Source: Ga0077530 sp046293075
Lineage (GTDB): Bacteria > Pseudomonadota > Alphaproteobacteria > Rhizobiales > Hyphomicrobiaceae
DNA: 64,000 nucleotides
Assembly (NCBI GenBank): GCA_046293075.1
Contig: JBKBPL010000001.1
Coordinates: 186,001-250,000 of the forward strand
Reading direction: 5' to 3'
Shown: piece after piece, positions 9,051-18,328 of the stretch
Position numbering within the stretch: position 1 is the stretch's first letter
Layout: every line of letters begins with the position of its first letter
Translations under genes and position numbers: made by a program
The notes under the pieces: generated by a model
The model's database searches: none
Told to the model about the DNA's origin: nothing
What the model saw: only the letters and a program-made list of their open reading frames with translations

Positions 9051-11545
9051 GCGACGAATGTGGCCTTCGCCGTGTCAGCCGCGGGGCGCGGACCGTGCTC
9101 GGGAAAGCGCACGGTGACGGAGGTCCCCTCACCTGGCTCGCTGACGAGGCTCATCGTGCCGCCGTGGAGCTCGACGAGGCTCTTGACGATGGGCAGGCCG
9201 AGGCCGGCGCCGCGATGCTTGGAGCCGCGGCTGCGCGAGACGAACCGGCCGAGCACGTCGTGCTGTTGGTCGTGCGGGATGCCGGCGCCGCGGTCGGTGA
9301 CCGTGAAGGCGATCATCTGGCCTTCGCGGACGCACGAAAGGCGGATCAGGCCGCCCGGCTCGGAGAAGCCGATCGCGTTGGAAAGCAGATTGTAAAGGAT
9401 CTGGCGCACGCGGGCCTCGTCGGCGATCAGCTCGTCGACATCCTCGGCGACCTCGACCTCAAGCGCAAGATGAATGCGGTTCATGCGATCTTTGACGCCG
9501 AGCGCCGCCGCCTCGATGATCGACACGACCTTGGCAGGCGCAAGGCGCAGCTCCAGGGCGCCGGCGTCGATGTTGGCGAGATCCAGTATGTCGTTGATGG
9601 TCGAAAGGAGCGTTTCGGACGAGCGCGAGACGGCCGAGAGGTACTCGCGCTGCTTCTCGTTCAGTTGGCCCGTGCGCGGGCTCTCGAGCAGCTCGGTGAA
9701 GCCGATGATGCTGGTGAGCGGCGTGCGCAGCTCATAGGATACATGGCTGATGAACTGGCTCTTCAGCCGGTCGGCCGCGACGAGGGCCTCGTTGCGCTCC
9801 TCGAGCGCCCGGGCATAGCGCTTCGAGACCGTGACATCGGCAAAGCTGACGAGCGTGCCGCCATCGGGCAGCGGGAGCGCGGCGTACTCGATCACGCTCT
9901 GGTCGGCCCGCGTCATCTGCCCGGTCGCGCGCTGACGCTGATCCGAGAAGGCCGTCGCGGCCTGGGCGATGTTGCCCCATTCGGCAGGATCATCGTGCAG
10001 GATCTGGCACTGGCGGATGATCTCGTCGATGTGCGGCTCGTCCTGGAGCATCCGGCGGCCGAGCTTCCAGATGCGCTCGAAGGCCTGGTTAAAGAGCTTG
10101 AGGCGGCCATCGGTACCGAACACCGCGACGCCTTCGGCGAGATGGTCCAGCGTCTCACGCTGCACGCGGATCAGCTCATTGTAGCGGCTCTCGAGCGCAA
10201 GGCGCTCGGTTTCGTCCTCATAAAGATACGTGATGCCGCCGTCGGGGCGTTCTTCGGCCATGACGTGCAGCGCGCGGCCATCGGGGATGTGCCACCATTC
10301 CTCGGGTTCTGATCCGGTCTTGTAGCCGGCGAGTACTTTTGTCTTCCACTCGCGGTAGTTCACGACCTCGGGGAGGCGGCTTCTCTCGCGCAGGCGATCC
10401 AGCAGCTCCCCGTGCATCGGGCGCTGGCTCAGCCAGTCGGCGTCGAGCTGCCAGAGCTTGGCGAAGGCGTCGTTGAAGAAGCTCAGGCGCTGGTCGCGCG
10501 AGAAGATGGCGACGGCCGTCGAGACGCGATCGAGCGTGCGATAGAAGGTGGCGACGAGCCGGTCGAGTTCACTCTCGGCGCTATGGATGGCCGTGACGTC
10601 AATCGCACAGGCGACGCTCGCCTCGCCGAACGGCAGCACGACGATATCATGGTGGCGGCGCTCGCCGCCGATGATGAGCGGCATGCGCTTGCGGAAGCTC
10701 TCCTGGCGCACGATGACGTTGGCGAGCTCCTCGCGCTGGCGGGTCTCGAGCAGCTCGAGCTGCCGGTCGGTGACCTCGACCTCGCTCTTGGCGCCCACGG
10801 CGCGCACGTAGGCCTTGTTGACCCATTCGATCTGGCCGCTGCCGCCGCGGATCCACACCGGATGGGGCAGAGCATTATAGAGCGCGCGGCCGAGGCCGAT
10901 GTCGCGCGCGAGCTGGCGATGCTGCGACATGATCTCGGCCACCTGCTTGCGGTAGCCGGCGATATCTCTGAAGCGCAGGATGGCGCGGCCGCCCGAAACG
11001 CGGCCATCGGCCTCCACGTCGCCGCCGGCGCCCGTCCGCAGCAGCAGATTGAAGGGCTGACCCTGCGTGAACAGCGTATCGAGCTTTGCTTTGAGGTCGC
11101 GGGCGGACTCAGGCTCGAGCCAGGCGCCAAGACGCATCAGAAGCTGGGGGTCCTCGGGCAGGCCCGGCACGGTTGTGAGCGTATGCGCGGCGACACGCAT
11201 GTTCTCGCCCTGCTGCCAGAAGATCAGGACCTGCGGCTCGGCCTTGATGATGGCTTCGGCCGCGGCGAGGCTGCGGCGCAACTCGACGACCTCGTCACGG
11301 CGCTGCCAGAGACGCCAGCGCTGCTGTAGCCACGAGCGCCAGACGAGCGTCGCCATGGCCGCCGCAGCGCCAATGAGAACCGCGCCGGCGAGCAGCCATC
11401 CCAGTTTGAACGAGCCGAGCACCTGGGTGCTGGTGTCGAACGCCGCGATGGCCAGCACCGCGACGGAGGCGATCGCAGCCAGCAGCAGGAGGATCAGATC
11501 CTCACGCGCCATTCGCCGCTTGCCCGTGCGATCCGTCGTGTCCAT
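9047..11545 (-). CDS. divL: DivL-type PAS sensor kinase with Tyr in place of the phospho-acceptor His
   Basis: An 832-residue membrane kinase-like protein: two N-terminal transmembrane helices (about 17-37 and 47-68), several PAS-like regions (about 200-320, 340-450, 465-580), a HisKA dimerisation domain and a HATPase domain ending near 815 (N box LLSNAIGFSE, G1 DRGAGIP, G2 GAGLGLPIV). The H box reads SHVSYELRTPLTSI: Tyr604 stands where histidine kinases carry His. This is the hallmark of DivL, which in Caulobacter controls the CckA-CtrA cell-cycle phosphorelay and interacts with DivK. Transmembrane topology and domain order fit. Coupled by overlap to the downstream tsaE-amgK gene. An alternative start lies eleven codons in. 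Confidence 0.92.
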   Translation of the reverse strand: MDTTDRTGKRRMAREDLILLLLAAIASVAVLAIAAFDTSTQVLGSFKLGWLLAGAVLIGAAAAMATLVWRSWLQQRWRLWQRRDEVVELRRSLAAAEAIIKAEPQVLIFWQQGENMRVAAHTLTTVPGLPEDPQLLMRLGAWLEPESARDLKAKLDTLFTQGQPFNLLLRTGAGGDVEADGRVSGGRAILRFRDIAGYRKQVAEIMSQHRQLARDIGLGRALYNALPHPVWIRGGSGQIEWVNKAYVRAVGAKSEVEVTDRQLELLETRQREELANVIVRQESFRKRMPLIIGGERRHHDIVVLPFGEASVACAIDVTAIHSAESELDRLVATFYRTLDRVSTAVAIFSRDQRLSFFNDAFAKLWQLDADWLSQRPMHGELLDRLRERSRLPEVVNYREWKTKVLAGYKTGSEPEEWWHIPDGRALHVMAEERPDGGITYLYEDETERLALESRYNELIRVQRETLDHLAEGVAVFGTDGRLKLFNQAFERIWKLGRRMLQDEPHIDEIIRQCQILHDDPAEWGNIAQAATAFSDQRQRATGQMTRADQSVIEYAALPLPDGGTLVSFADVTVSKRYARALEERNEALVAADRLKSQFISHVSYELRTPLTSIIGFTELLESPRTGQLNEKQREYLSAVSRSSETLLSTINDILDLANIDAGALELRLAPAKVVSIIEAAALGVKDRMNRIHLALEVEVAEDVDELIADEARVRQILYNLLSNAIGFSEPGGLIRLSCVREGQMIAFTVTDRGAGIPHDQQHDVLGRFVSRSRGSKHRGAGLGLPIVKSLVELHGGTMSLVSEPGEGTSVTVRFPEHGPRPAADTAKATFVA

Positions 11546-11637
11546 GCCGTCCCGGAATCAGCCAAGGGCCTGGCGGTGCGCTGGTCTATGCAGGACTGGT
11601 GAAAACCAAGGCGCCAGGGCTTGAGCTGCCTGTCGCT

Positions 11638-11656
11638 GAATTACGAATCAGAATTA
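11638..11656. repeat. Direct repeat GAATTA-N7-GAATTA upstream of divL
   Basis: Two perfect GAATTA copies with a 13-base period lie about 93-111 bases upstream of the divL start, inside an A+T-richer patch (to about 11730) of the 231-base gap. A 13-base period places two half-sites on nearly the same face of the helix, as for some response-regulator sites. It is not the TTAA-N7-TTAA CtrA pattern. Regulator unknown. Confidence 0.35.
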
Positions 11657-11776
11657 TGCCGGCTTTGCCCCCTTCTGGCCAGCACATCCGAGGCCGCGTG
11701 CGAATAAACTTATTTAATAAAATCAATGAGAAGCGGGCTCGGACGGGCAGCGGTGCGTGGCCTACCGGACACGCCG

Positions 11777-13288
11777 TCAGGCGGCCCGTCGGCACGTGAA
11801 GGGATAGGCGAGGATCGTTCCGATCGCGCCAACCGTGCGCCATGCGCCGAGCACGAAGGATACCGGCGCACTGACCACGGCCACGAGCGGCATGAAGATC
11901 AGCAGAAAGACGACGGTGCGCACGGCGCGTGCGGCCCAGTACCCAGTGCGGCGCGCGTAGTCGGACCGCGCTTCAAGCGGCCAGATGCGCAGCCACCATG
12001 CGCGCGCCACGCCGAGGCCGGCGAGGCCCAAGACCAAGAGGGCGACGTAGGCGATCTGCACGAGAGACGGGATGCCCGGCACGAAGCGGGCCCCGAGCTC
12101 GAGCTGCCGGCTTCGGCTGGTGAGGTCGAGTCTCAGGCCGCTGGCGACGATCGTGCCCGTGACCTCGGGAGCGAGATCGCGCCAGGTATCGCTGACCGGC
12201 GCCGTCCACCCGCCCGCGGCACCGCGCGCCAGGCCGGTGAGCTGGAATGTGGTGCGAAGCGCGCTCATGACGACCGCGTCCGTTTCGACAGGCACGCCGC
12301 CGGTCAGCTGCCCGATAAGGTCGGGGAGGGACGGGTTGGTCCGCGGGCGATCGAGAGAGGTGAGGGCAACGCGCTGCCAGAACCAGTTGCGCGTGCCGGG
12401 CTGGCGGGCGCTCGCGCTCTCGATCACCACGAGATCGACGTCACTTGCCGCTGCGGCCTGGCGCAGCCGGTCGAGCATGAGCGTGCGCTCGGGGCCGCTC
12501 GACGGCTTGTAATGAAGGGTCTGTCCGTTCACGCGGCCGGTGATGACGATGGTGCCGCGCGCGACGGCGCTCAGCATGTGCGGCAGCCTGTCGGGATCGA
12601 CAGGCTCAACAGCGATGCGGCCCGGCGCCGGATCGGGTGGACGCTTGCGCTTCAGAAGACCCGCCGCGCCCGGCTCGAGCGCCAGCACGCGGATCTCCGC
12701 GAGATCGACGGGCCGGGCGAGCTGCCAGAGCATTTCATGCACTTCGGCCCGGCTTCGGATCGGCACGCGCACACCCCCGCCCACGTCGAGGCTGTAGCGT
12801 TCGACGCCGTTGACGACGCGCCGGTGCAGACCATAGACGCGGCCCCCGATCAGCGCGTTCAGCTCCGCGTCCGCGGGCAGCGATTTGAGCTTGGCGGCGT
12901 CCTTGAAGACCGTGTCCCCGGTCAGCAGCACGACCTGCTTGGCCGCCTCTTCGGCCAGCGGGGCAAGCACGTGCAGGCCGCGGCCGAGCTCTTCCGGCGT
13001 TGCGGCTGTGAACGTCTCGCCTTCGGCATTGCGCAGGCGCCAGTGGTCTTCATTGGTGAGCTCGGCGGCCACAGCCCGCGACCGCCGCGATGCCGGCAGG
13101 GTCTTCAGATGCTGGCCCGCCTCGTCGATGGCTGAAAGGCGCTTGCTGCCGCGCTTCGGGCCGACGTCGTCGGCGTGCTTGAGAATGCGCGTCAGCCAGT
13201 TCGCGCTGGCCGGTGGCGCGAACGTGAGCAGCGCCAGCGCGAGCAGGCCGACACCCAAGCGGAAAACATGGCGCGTCGCGCAGTTCAT
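11777..13288 (-). CDS. Exported/membrane protein of unknown function
   Basis: A 503-residue protein I cannot assign. It opens with a clear signal peptide (LGVGLLALALLTFAPPASANW), has a soluble periplasmic-type region of about 350 residues without a recognised catalytic motif, and ends with two or three hydrophobic helices (IAYVALLVLGLAGLGVA and VVFLLIFMPLVAVVSAPVSFVLG). Codon use matches the neighbours, which supports a real gene. It sits alone between divL and the crotonase, all leftward, with 231 bases before divL. Confidence 0.8.
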   Translation of the reverse strand: MNCATRHVFRLGVGLLALALLTFAPPASANWLTRILKHADDVGPKRGSKRLSAIDEAGQHLKTLPASRRSRAVAAELTNEDHWRLRNAEGETFTAATPEELGRGLHVLAPLAEEAAKQVVLLTGDTVFKDAAKLKSLPADAELNALIGGRVYGLHRRVVNGVERYSLDVGGGVRVPIRSRAEVHEMLWQLARPVDLAEIRVLALEPGAAGLLKRKRPPDPAPGRIAVEPVDPDRLPHMLSAVARGTIVITGRVNGQTLHYKPSSGPERTLMLDRLRQAAAASDVDLVVIESASARQPGTRNWFWQRVALTSLDRPRTNPSLPDLIGQLTGGVPVETDAVVMSALRTTFQLTGLARGAAGGWTAPVSDTWRDLAPEVTGTIVASGLRLDLTSRSRQLELGARFVPGIPSLVQIAYVALLVLGLAGLGVARAWWLRIWPLEARSDYARRTGYWAARAVRTVVFLLIFMPLVAVVSAPVSFVLGAWRTVGAIGTILAYPFTCRRAA

Positions 13289-13330
13289 GCCGCCATTCTA
13301 CCAGCTGGATTGCGGCAGGCGAGGTGCCGT

Positions 13331-14128
13331 TCAGGCCTTGGCCCTGGCGCGCGCCTTGGCGAAATCGGGCGGCCGCTTCTCGAAGAATGCCGCGAACGCC
13401 TCCTGAGCCTCGGGGCTGGCCATGCACTCTTTGAAGACCTCGGATTCGGCTTCGATCTGGGTGCTGAGCGCGGCCGGGTCGCCCCGCAAGAGCCGGCGCG
13501 CGGCCAGCAGCGCCGCCCGCGGCTTGGCGGCAAGACGTCGGGCGGCCTGCATTGCCGTGGCCTCGAGCGCCTCCGCCGGCACGACCGCATTGATGATCCC
13601 GGCCTCCCTGCCGCGCTCGGCGCTGAAGGGCTCGCCGAGGCAGAGCAGCTCGAAAGCGCGCGCATTGCCCATGCGCATGACCGCCGTGAGGCTCGAGGCC
13701 GCTTCGGGCACGAGCCCGAGATCGAGAAACGGCGTGCGCAGGCTCGCCGTCGGGCTCGCATAGACGAGGTCGCAGTGGAAGAGCATCGTCGTGCCGATGC
13801 CGATCGCGAGGCCGTCCACGGCGGCGATCATCGGCTTCGTCACCTTGGGCAGACGCCGGATGAAGCTCAGCGACGGTGTCGGTATGCCTTCGCCGGTGCC
13901 CGCTTTCGAACGCCGGATGAAGTCATTGATGTCGTTGCCGGCATTGAAGATGCCACCCGAGCCGATGAAAACGTGCGCGATGATGCCATCATCGCGTTCG
14001 CCGCGGTCCAGCGCCTCGGACATGGCGTCGTACATGCCGCCGGTGAAGGCGTTCTTCTTGTCCGGGCGGGTAAAGCGGATCACCTGGATCTCGTCGGCAA
14101 GGCTGATGTCGATGTCGCGCTTGCTCAT
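13331..14128 (-). CDS. Enoyl-CoA hydratase/isomerase family protein
   Basis: A 265-residue crotonase-fold protein. The oxyanion-hole segments are visible as HVFIGSGGIFNAGNDINDF and KPMIAAVDGLAIGIGTTMLFHCDLVYAS, followed by FLDLGLVPEAASSLTAVMRMGNARAFEL, with Glu in the usual catalytic loop. Members hydrate or isomerise acyl-CoA double bonds in fatty-acid or branched-chain breakdown; the exact substrate is not determinable. It is 20 bases downstream of ptsP in the same direction. Confidence 0.88.
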   Translation of the reverse strand: MSKRDIDISLADEIQVIRFTRPDKKNAFTGGMYDAMSEALDRGERDDGIIAHVFIGSGGIFNAGNDINDFIRRSKAGTGEGIPTPSLSFIRRLPKVTKPMIAAVDGLAIGIGTTMLFHCDLVYASPTASLRTPFLDLGLVPEAASSLTAVMRMGNARAFELLCLGEPFSAERGREAGIINAVVPAEALEATAMQAARRLAAKPRAALLAARRLLRGDPAALSTQIEAESEVFKECMASPEAQEAFAAFFEKRPPDFAKARARAKA

Positions 14129-14148
14129 GGCCGTTCCCTTGTGCCTCC

Positions 14149-16443
14149 CTAGGTTTCTATGCCTTCACTCGCCGCGAAGGCCGTGAGACCGTCGCGGATG
14201 CTGCGGCCTCCCTTGGCGATCAGCTCGGCGACGGTCGCCTCCGTGCGTGCCGCGTGCAGGCTGAGGACCATGCTCTTGACCGGTCCGATGCTCGCCGGCG
14301 CCATCGAGAGCGTACGGAAGCCGGTACCGATCAGCGCCATGGCTTCGAGCGGTCGCCCGCCGATCTCGCCGCACAGCGCCACCGGCACGCCGAGGCGCTT
14401 GCCCGCTTCGGTGATGCTCTTGAGCGCACGCAGGAACGACGGCGCGAGCACGTCGAAGCGGCCGGAAACCTTCGGGTTGCCGCGGTCGGACGCGAAGAAG
14501 TACTGCATGAGGTCATTGCTGCCGACGGACGCGAAGTCGACGAGCGGGAGCACGGCATCGAGATCGAACAGCAGCGACGGCACCTCGATCATGATGCCGA
14601 ATTGAACGCGCGCCGGTTCGCCGCCGCCGCGGCGGCGCAGGAGGTCAATCTCGCGATTGAGGATCGCGCGTGCGGCGATGATCTCGTCGGGCTCGGAGAC
14701 CATCGGGATCATCACGCGCAGCTCGGCCCCCTCCGCGGCACGCAGCATCGCCCGGAGCTGTGTGCGCAGGAGCGCCGTGCGGTCGAGCCCCATGCGGATA
14801 CCGCGCCAGCCGAGCGCGGGATTGTCCTCCGGGTGCTGGCGCAGGTACGGCAGGACCTTGTCACCTCCGATGTCGAGCGTGCGGAAGGTGACGGGCTTGT
14901 GCCCGGCCCCCTGGATCACGGCGCGGTAGACTTGAGCCTGGCGGTCGCCGCGCGGGAACGTCGCGGCGACCATGAACTGCAGCTCGGTGCGGAAAAGCCC
15001 GATGCCATCGGCGCCCGATTGCTCGAGATGGGCGAGGTCGTCGGGAAGGCCGGCATTCATCTGCAGCACAATCCGCTCGCCGTCCTTGGTGATGGCCGGC
15101 CGCCCGACCAGCGATCGGTATTGCCGCTGCTGACGGGCGCGGAAGCGCACCTTGTCCGAATAGGCCTGGATGACATCGCCCGTCGGGCGCACGAAGACTT
15201 CGCCCGTATTGCCGTCGACGATCACGGGGTCCCCGGCGTCGATGCGCTCGATCACCCGGCGCACCCCGGTCACAGCAACGATGCCGAGCGCGCGGGCGAC
15301 GATCGCCACATGGCTCTGGCCGCCGCCTTCCTCGATCACGAGGCCGCGGAGCCGCGCGCGGTCGTAGTCGAGGAGATCGGCAGCGCCCATCGTCCGCGCG
15401 ATGACGATGGCATCGTGCGGGAGCTGTTTCTCTGCCGCGCGGCCGCCTTCGTTCGGCGCCGTCAGGATGCGCAGGAGCCGGTCCGAAAGGTCCTCGAGAT
15501 CGCGCACGCGGTCGCGCCAGTAGGGATCGCGCTGGCGCAGCATGCGGGCCCGCGTCTCGTTCTGGACGCGCTCGACCGCCGCTTCCGCCGTCAGTCCCGA
15601 GTGTACGGCTTCCTTGAGGCGGCGCTGCCAGCCGCGGTCGTTGGCGAACATGCGGTAGGCTTCAAGGATGTCCTTGTGCTCGCCCTCCCGTGCGAGGTCG
15701 CCGGCGCCCAGCATCTCGTCGACGGTCGCCTTGAGCTCCGCGATGGCCGCTTCGAGCCGCGTGGCCTCGGCGTTGGGGTCGTCGGCCGTGAGCCGCGTCA
15801 CGACCACCCGCGGCTGGTGCAGCACCGCATGGCCGAGCGCGATGCCCTCAGAGATCGACTGGCCGCGCACCACGTGCCCGACGCGTCGGCTGAACTCGAT
15901 GGCCATGTTGGCGCCGGGAATGCCGGCCGAGACGAGCTGCTCGGCGAGCACCATGGCGGTGGTCTGGAGGATCTCGACGTCGTCGTCGGAGTATTCGCGC
16001 GGCGTCTTGTTCTGGACCGTGAGCACGCCCAGGACGTCGCCGCTTCTCAGGATCGGCACGGCGAGGAACGAGTGATAGATCTCCTCGCCCGTTTCCGGCC
16101 GGTAGGAGAAGGCCGGATGGTTCTGCGCGTCCGGCTCGTTGATGGGCACGGCCATCTCGGCGCAGCGCCCGACGAGACCCTCGCCGCGCTTCATGAATGT
16201 GTTGTGGACGGCGGACGGATTGAGGCCTTCGGTGGCGAACAGCTCGAGGCTGCCGTCCTGGCGCTTCAAGTAGATCGAGCAGACCTCGGCCACCATGAGG
16301 CCCGCGATCTGGCGCACGATCTTGTCGAGCCGGCTCTGGCCGTCGCCCGGCTCCTCGATGATCTCGCGCAGGCGGCGCAGAATGATCCGCAGCCCCGGCT
16401 CGGCGGGGGGCACGAGATCATCCTGGAACGGTGCCTTCGCCAT
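14149..16443 (-). CDS. ptsP: PtsP, enzyme I of the nitrogen-type phosphotransferase system
   Basis: A 764-residue phosphoenolpyruvate-protein phosphotransferase. An N-terminal GAF domain (about 15-165, ...VCSIYLKRQDGSLELFATEGL...) marks it as EI-Ntr rather than the sugar EI. It is followed by the HPr-interaction domain, the phospho-His swivel (EEGGGQSHVAIVARALG) and the PEP-binding barrel (GLFRTELQFM, VASVGSNDLMQYFFASDRGN, ALCGEIGGRPLE). It starts the PtsP-NPr-EIIA-Ntr relay that senses nitrogen and potassium status. ATG 16443 is chosen over one nine codons upstream. It lies downstream of lysC, a common alphaproteobacterial order; prfA, which often follows, is replaced by the crotonase. Confidence 0.95.
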   Translation of the reverse strand: MAKAPFQDDLVPPAEPGLRIILRRLREIIEEPGDGQSRLDKIVRQIAGLMVAEVCSIYLKRQDGSLELFATEGLNPSAVHNTFMKRGEGLVGRCAEMAVPINEPDAQNHPAFSYRPETGEEIYHSFLAVPILRSGDVLGVLTVQNKTPREYSDDDVEILQTTAMVLAEQLVSAGIPGANMAIEFSRRVGHVVRGQSISEGIALGHAVLHQPRVVVTRLTADDPNAEATRLEAAIAELKATVDEMLGAGDLAREGEHKDILEAYRMFANDRGWQRRLKEAVHSGLTAEAAVERVQNETRARMLRQRDPYWRDRVRDLEDLSDRLLRILTAPNEGGRAAEKQLPHDAIVIARTMGAADLLDYDRARLRGLVIEEGGGQSHVAIVARALGIVAVTGVRRVIERIDAGDPVIVDGNTGEVFVRPTGDVIQAYSDKVRFRARQQRQYRSLVGRPAITKDGERIVLQMNAGLPDDLAHLEQSGADGIGLFRTELQFMVAATFPRGDRQAQVYRAVIQGAGHKPVTFRTLDIGGDKVLPYLRQHPEDNPALGWRGIRMGLDRTALLRTQLRAMLRAAEGAELRVMIPMVSEPDEIIAARAILNREIDLLRRRGGGEPARVQFGIMIEVPSLLFDLDAVLPLVDFASVGSNDLMQYFFASDRGNPKVSGRFDVLAPSFLRALKSITEAGKRLGVPVALCGEIGGRPLEAMALIGTGFRTLSMAPASIGPVKSMVLSLHAARTEATVAELIAKGGRSIRDGLTAFAASEGIET

Positions 16444-16693
16444 GTCGGCCCTGCCATTCCCACGCCGCATCGGCTCGCCCGCGGCGGCTTTCCTGCTCGG
16501 CCAAGCACAGCCGGGCCTGTTGTCTACAGTGACGACGTCTTGCGCTTCCAGAATATGCGACGTTCGTCGTCAGCCGCGCTCCCGAAGATCAGGCAACGCC
16601 CTTCGGCCATGCAGGGCTCTGCTGCCCATTTGATCCTCCTGAGCGGCGCGCTCGCTTGGCCCCTGCCAGCTCACGGCGCCGTTCGCAGGCCGT

Positions 16694-17956
16694 CTATTCG
16701 GCGTCGAGCCCGTAAACCGAATGCAGCGTGCGCACGGCGAGCTCGGAGTAGGCCCGGTCGATCAAGACGCTGATCTTGATCTCCGAGGTCGAGATCGCCT
16801 GGATGTTGATCCCCTTCTCGGCCAGCGCCTTGAACATGCGCGCCGCCACGCCGGCATGGCTGCGCATCCCGATGCCGATCACCGAAACCTTGACCACGTC
16901 GCCTGAGCTCTCGATGTCGAAGTGGCCGATATCGCGGGCCGCGTTCTTCACGACCTCGAGTGAGCGTGCGAGGTCGGTCTGAGGCACGGTGAACGTCATG
17001 TCCGTACTTGTGCCATCCGACGAGAGGTTCTGCACGATCATGTCGACGTTGATATTGGCATCGGCGAGAGGTCCGAAGATTGCGGCGGCCACGCCCGGCC
17101 GGTCGGCGATCTTGCGCAATGTGATCTTGGCTTCGTCGCGTGAGAAGGCGATGCCGCTGACGACTTGCTGTTCCACGATTTCATCCTCGTCGCAAACGAT
17201 CGTGCCGATTTCGTGCCAAGTATCCGGGTGAGCGGCCGGAATCTCGTCGGGCGGCGTGAAGCTCGATAGCACGCGCGTGCGCATCCGGTGGACCATGGCG
17301 AGCTCGACAGAGCGCGTCTGGAGCACCTTGGAGCCGAGCGAGGCCATCTCCAGCATCTCCTCGTAGGAGATGCGCGAAAGCCGGCGCGCCTTGGGTACCA
17401 CACGCGGGTCGGTCGTGTAGACGCCGTCCACGTCCGTGTAGATGTCGCAAAGGTCCGCCTGCAAGGCAACAGCGATGGCCACCGCGCTCGTATCCGAGCC
17501 GCCCCGCCCGAGGGTCGTAATGCGGTTGCGATTGGGCTCGAGGCCCTGAAAGCCGGTGACCACGGCAACCTCGCCCTGCGCAAGCCGCTCGCGCAGCTTC
17601 TCGCCGGGGATGTCGACGATGCGTGCCGCGCCGTGCGCGGCGTCGGTCAGGATCGGGATCTGCCAACCCTGCCACGACCGCGCCTGGATGCCGATCGACT
17701 GGAGGGCGATGGCGAGAAGCCCGGCGGTGATGTTCTCGCCCGAGGCGACGATCGCATCGTATTCGCGTGCGTCGTGCAGCAACGCCATCTCGCGAACCCA
17801 ACCGACGAGCTGGTTCGTCGTCCCCGCCATGGCGGAGACGATCACGGCGACGCGATTGCCGGCATCGACCTCCCGCTTGACGTGCTGTGCCACATTCCGG
17901 ATGCGCTCGACATTGGCGACCGAGGTGCCCCCGAACTTCATCACGACCGTCGTCAT
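16694..17956 (-). CDS. lysC: Aspartate kinase
   Basis: A 420-residue aspartokinase making aspartyl-phosphate for lysine, threonine, methionine and diaminopimelate synthesis. The start MTTVVMKFGGTSVANVERI is the family motif, GRGGSDTSAVAIA binds substrate, and the C-terminal half holds two ACT domains (ITLRKIADRPGVAAAIFGPLAD and VSVIGIGMRSHAGVAARMFKALAE...) expected to bind feedback inhibitors. Length is typical. Separated from ptsP by 250 bases, in which I see nothing else. Confidence 0.97.
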   Translation of the reverse strand: MTTVVMKFGGTSVANVERIRNVAQHVKREVDAGNRVAVIVSAMAGTTNQLVGWVREMALLHDAREYDAIVASGENITAGLLAIALQSIGIQARSWQGWQIPILTDAAHGAARIVDIPGEKLRERLAQGEVAVVTGFQGLEPNRNRITTLGRGGSDTSAVAIAVALQADLCDIYTDVDGVYTTDPRVVPKARRLSRISYEEMLEMASLGSKVLQTRSVELAMVHRMRTRVLSSFTPPDEIPAAHPDTWHEIGTIVCDEDEIVEQQVVSGIAFSRDEAKITLRKIADRPGVAAAIFGPLADANINVDMIVQNLSSDGTSTDMTFTVPQTDLARSLEVVKNAARDIGHFDIESSGDVVKVSVIGIGMRSHAGVAARMFKALAEKGINIQAISTSEIKISVLIDRAYSELAVRTLHSVYGLDAE

Positions 17957-18250
17957 GGCTCTCCCGGTGCAGACTGCTCGTTCGACAGCCGCAGGTTGTC
18001 CTGCCGTGCCCCAATGCCCAAATATTCAGGATCCGGGCGCGTGCACGGCCCGGGACCAGCGACGCCCCGGGCCCGAGGATTGGGGGCTGCCGGCGGCGAA
18101 GCGCGGCGTACTCATACTCGGCCCGCCCCGCTGCCGCAACCATGGCTCGAGGCCGGCGCAGGGCCAGATGCGGCCCAATAAAGATGACCGCCTCGTAATT
18201 TGCGAAATGTGAGCGGAATGGCCTATAAGCGAAGGCGACCTATATGAACA

Positions 18251-18297
18251 GCAGGATGCCGGACGGGTCGGAGCAGGGCTCTCCGTCCGGCATCTGC
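18251..18297 (+). promoter_or_regulatory. Long hairpin in the hflK leader
   Basis: ATGCCGGACGG (18256-18266) pairs perfectly with CCGTCCGGCAT (18283-18293). Beyond one bulged G the stem continues with GCAG/CTGC, giving 15 pairs around a 16-base loop, followed by a short T-rich stretch. It lies 32 bases before the hflK start, in the 372-base gap between divergent lysC and hflK, and could be an attenuator or transcript stabiliser. Nothing else is recognised in this gap. Confidence 0.45.
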
Positions 18298-18328
18298 TTA
18301 TTTCCCAACAAGCAAGAAGGGCGTGGTG

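Noticed and set aside
14254..16773. Open frame of 839 codons on the + strand opposite ptsP
   Set aside because: It is antisense to a gene with full family similarity; high G+C content produces long mirror frames. The product (Arg/His/Asp-rich) has no domain.
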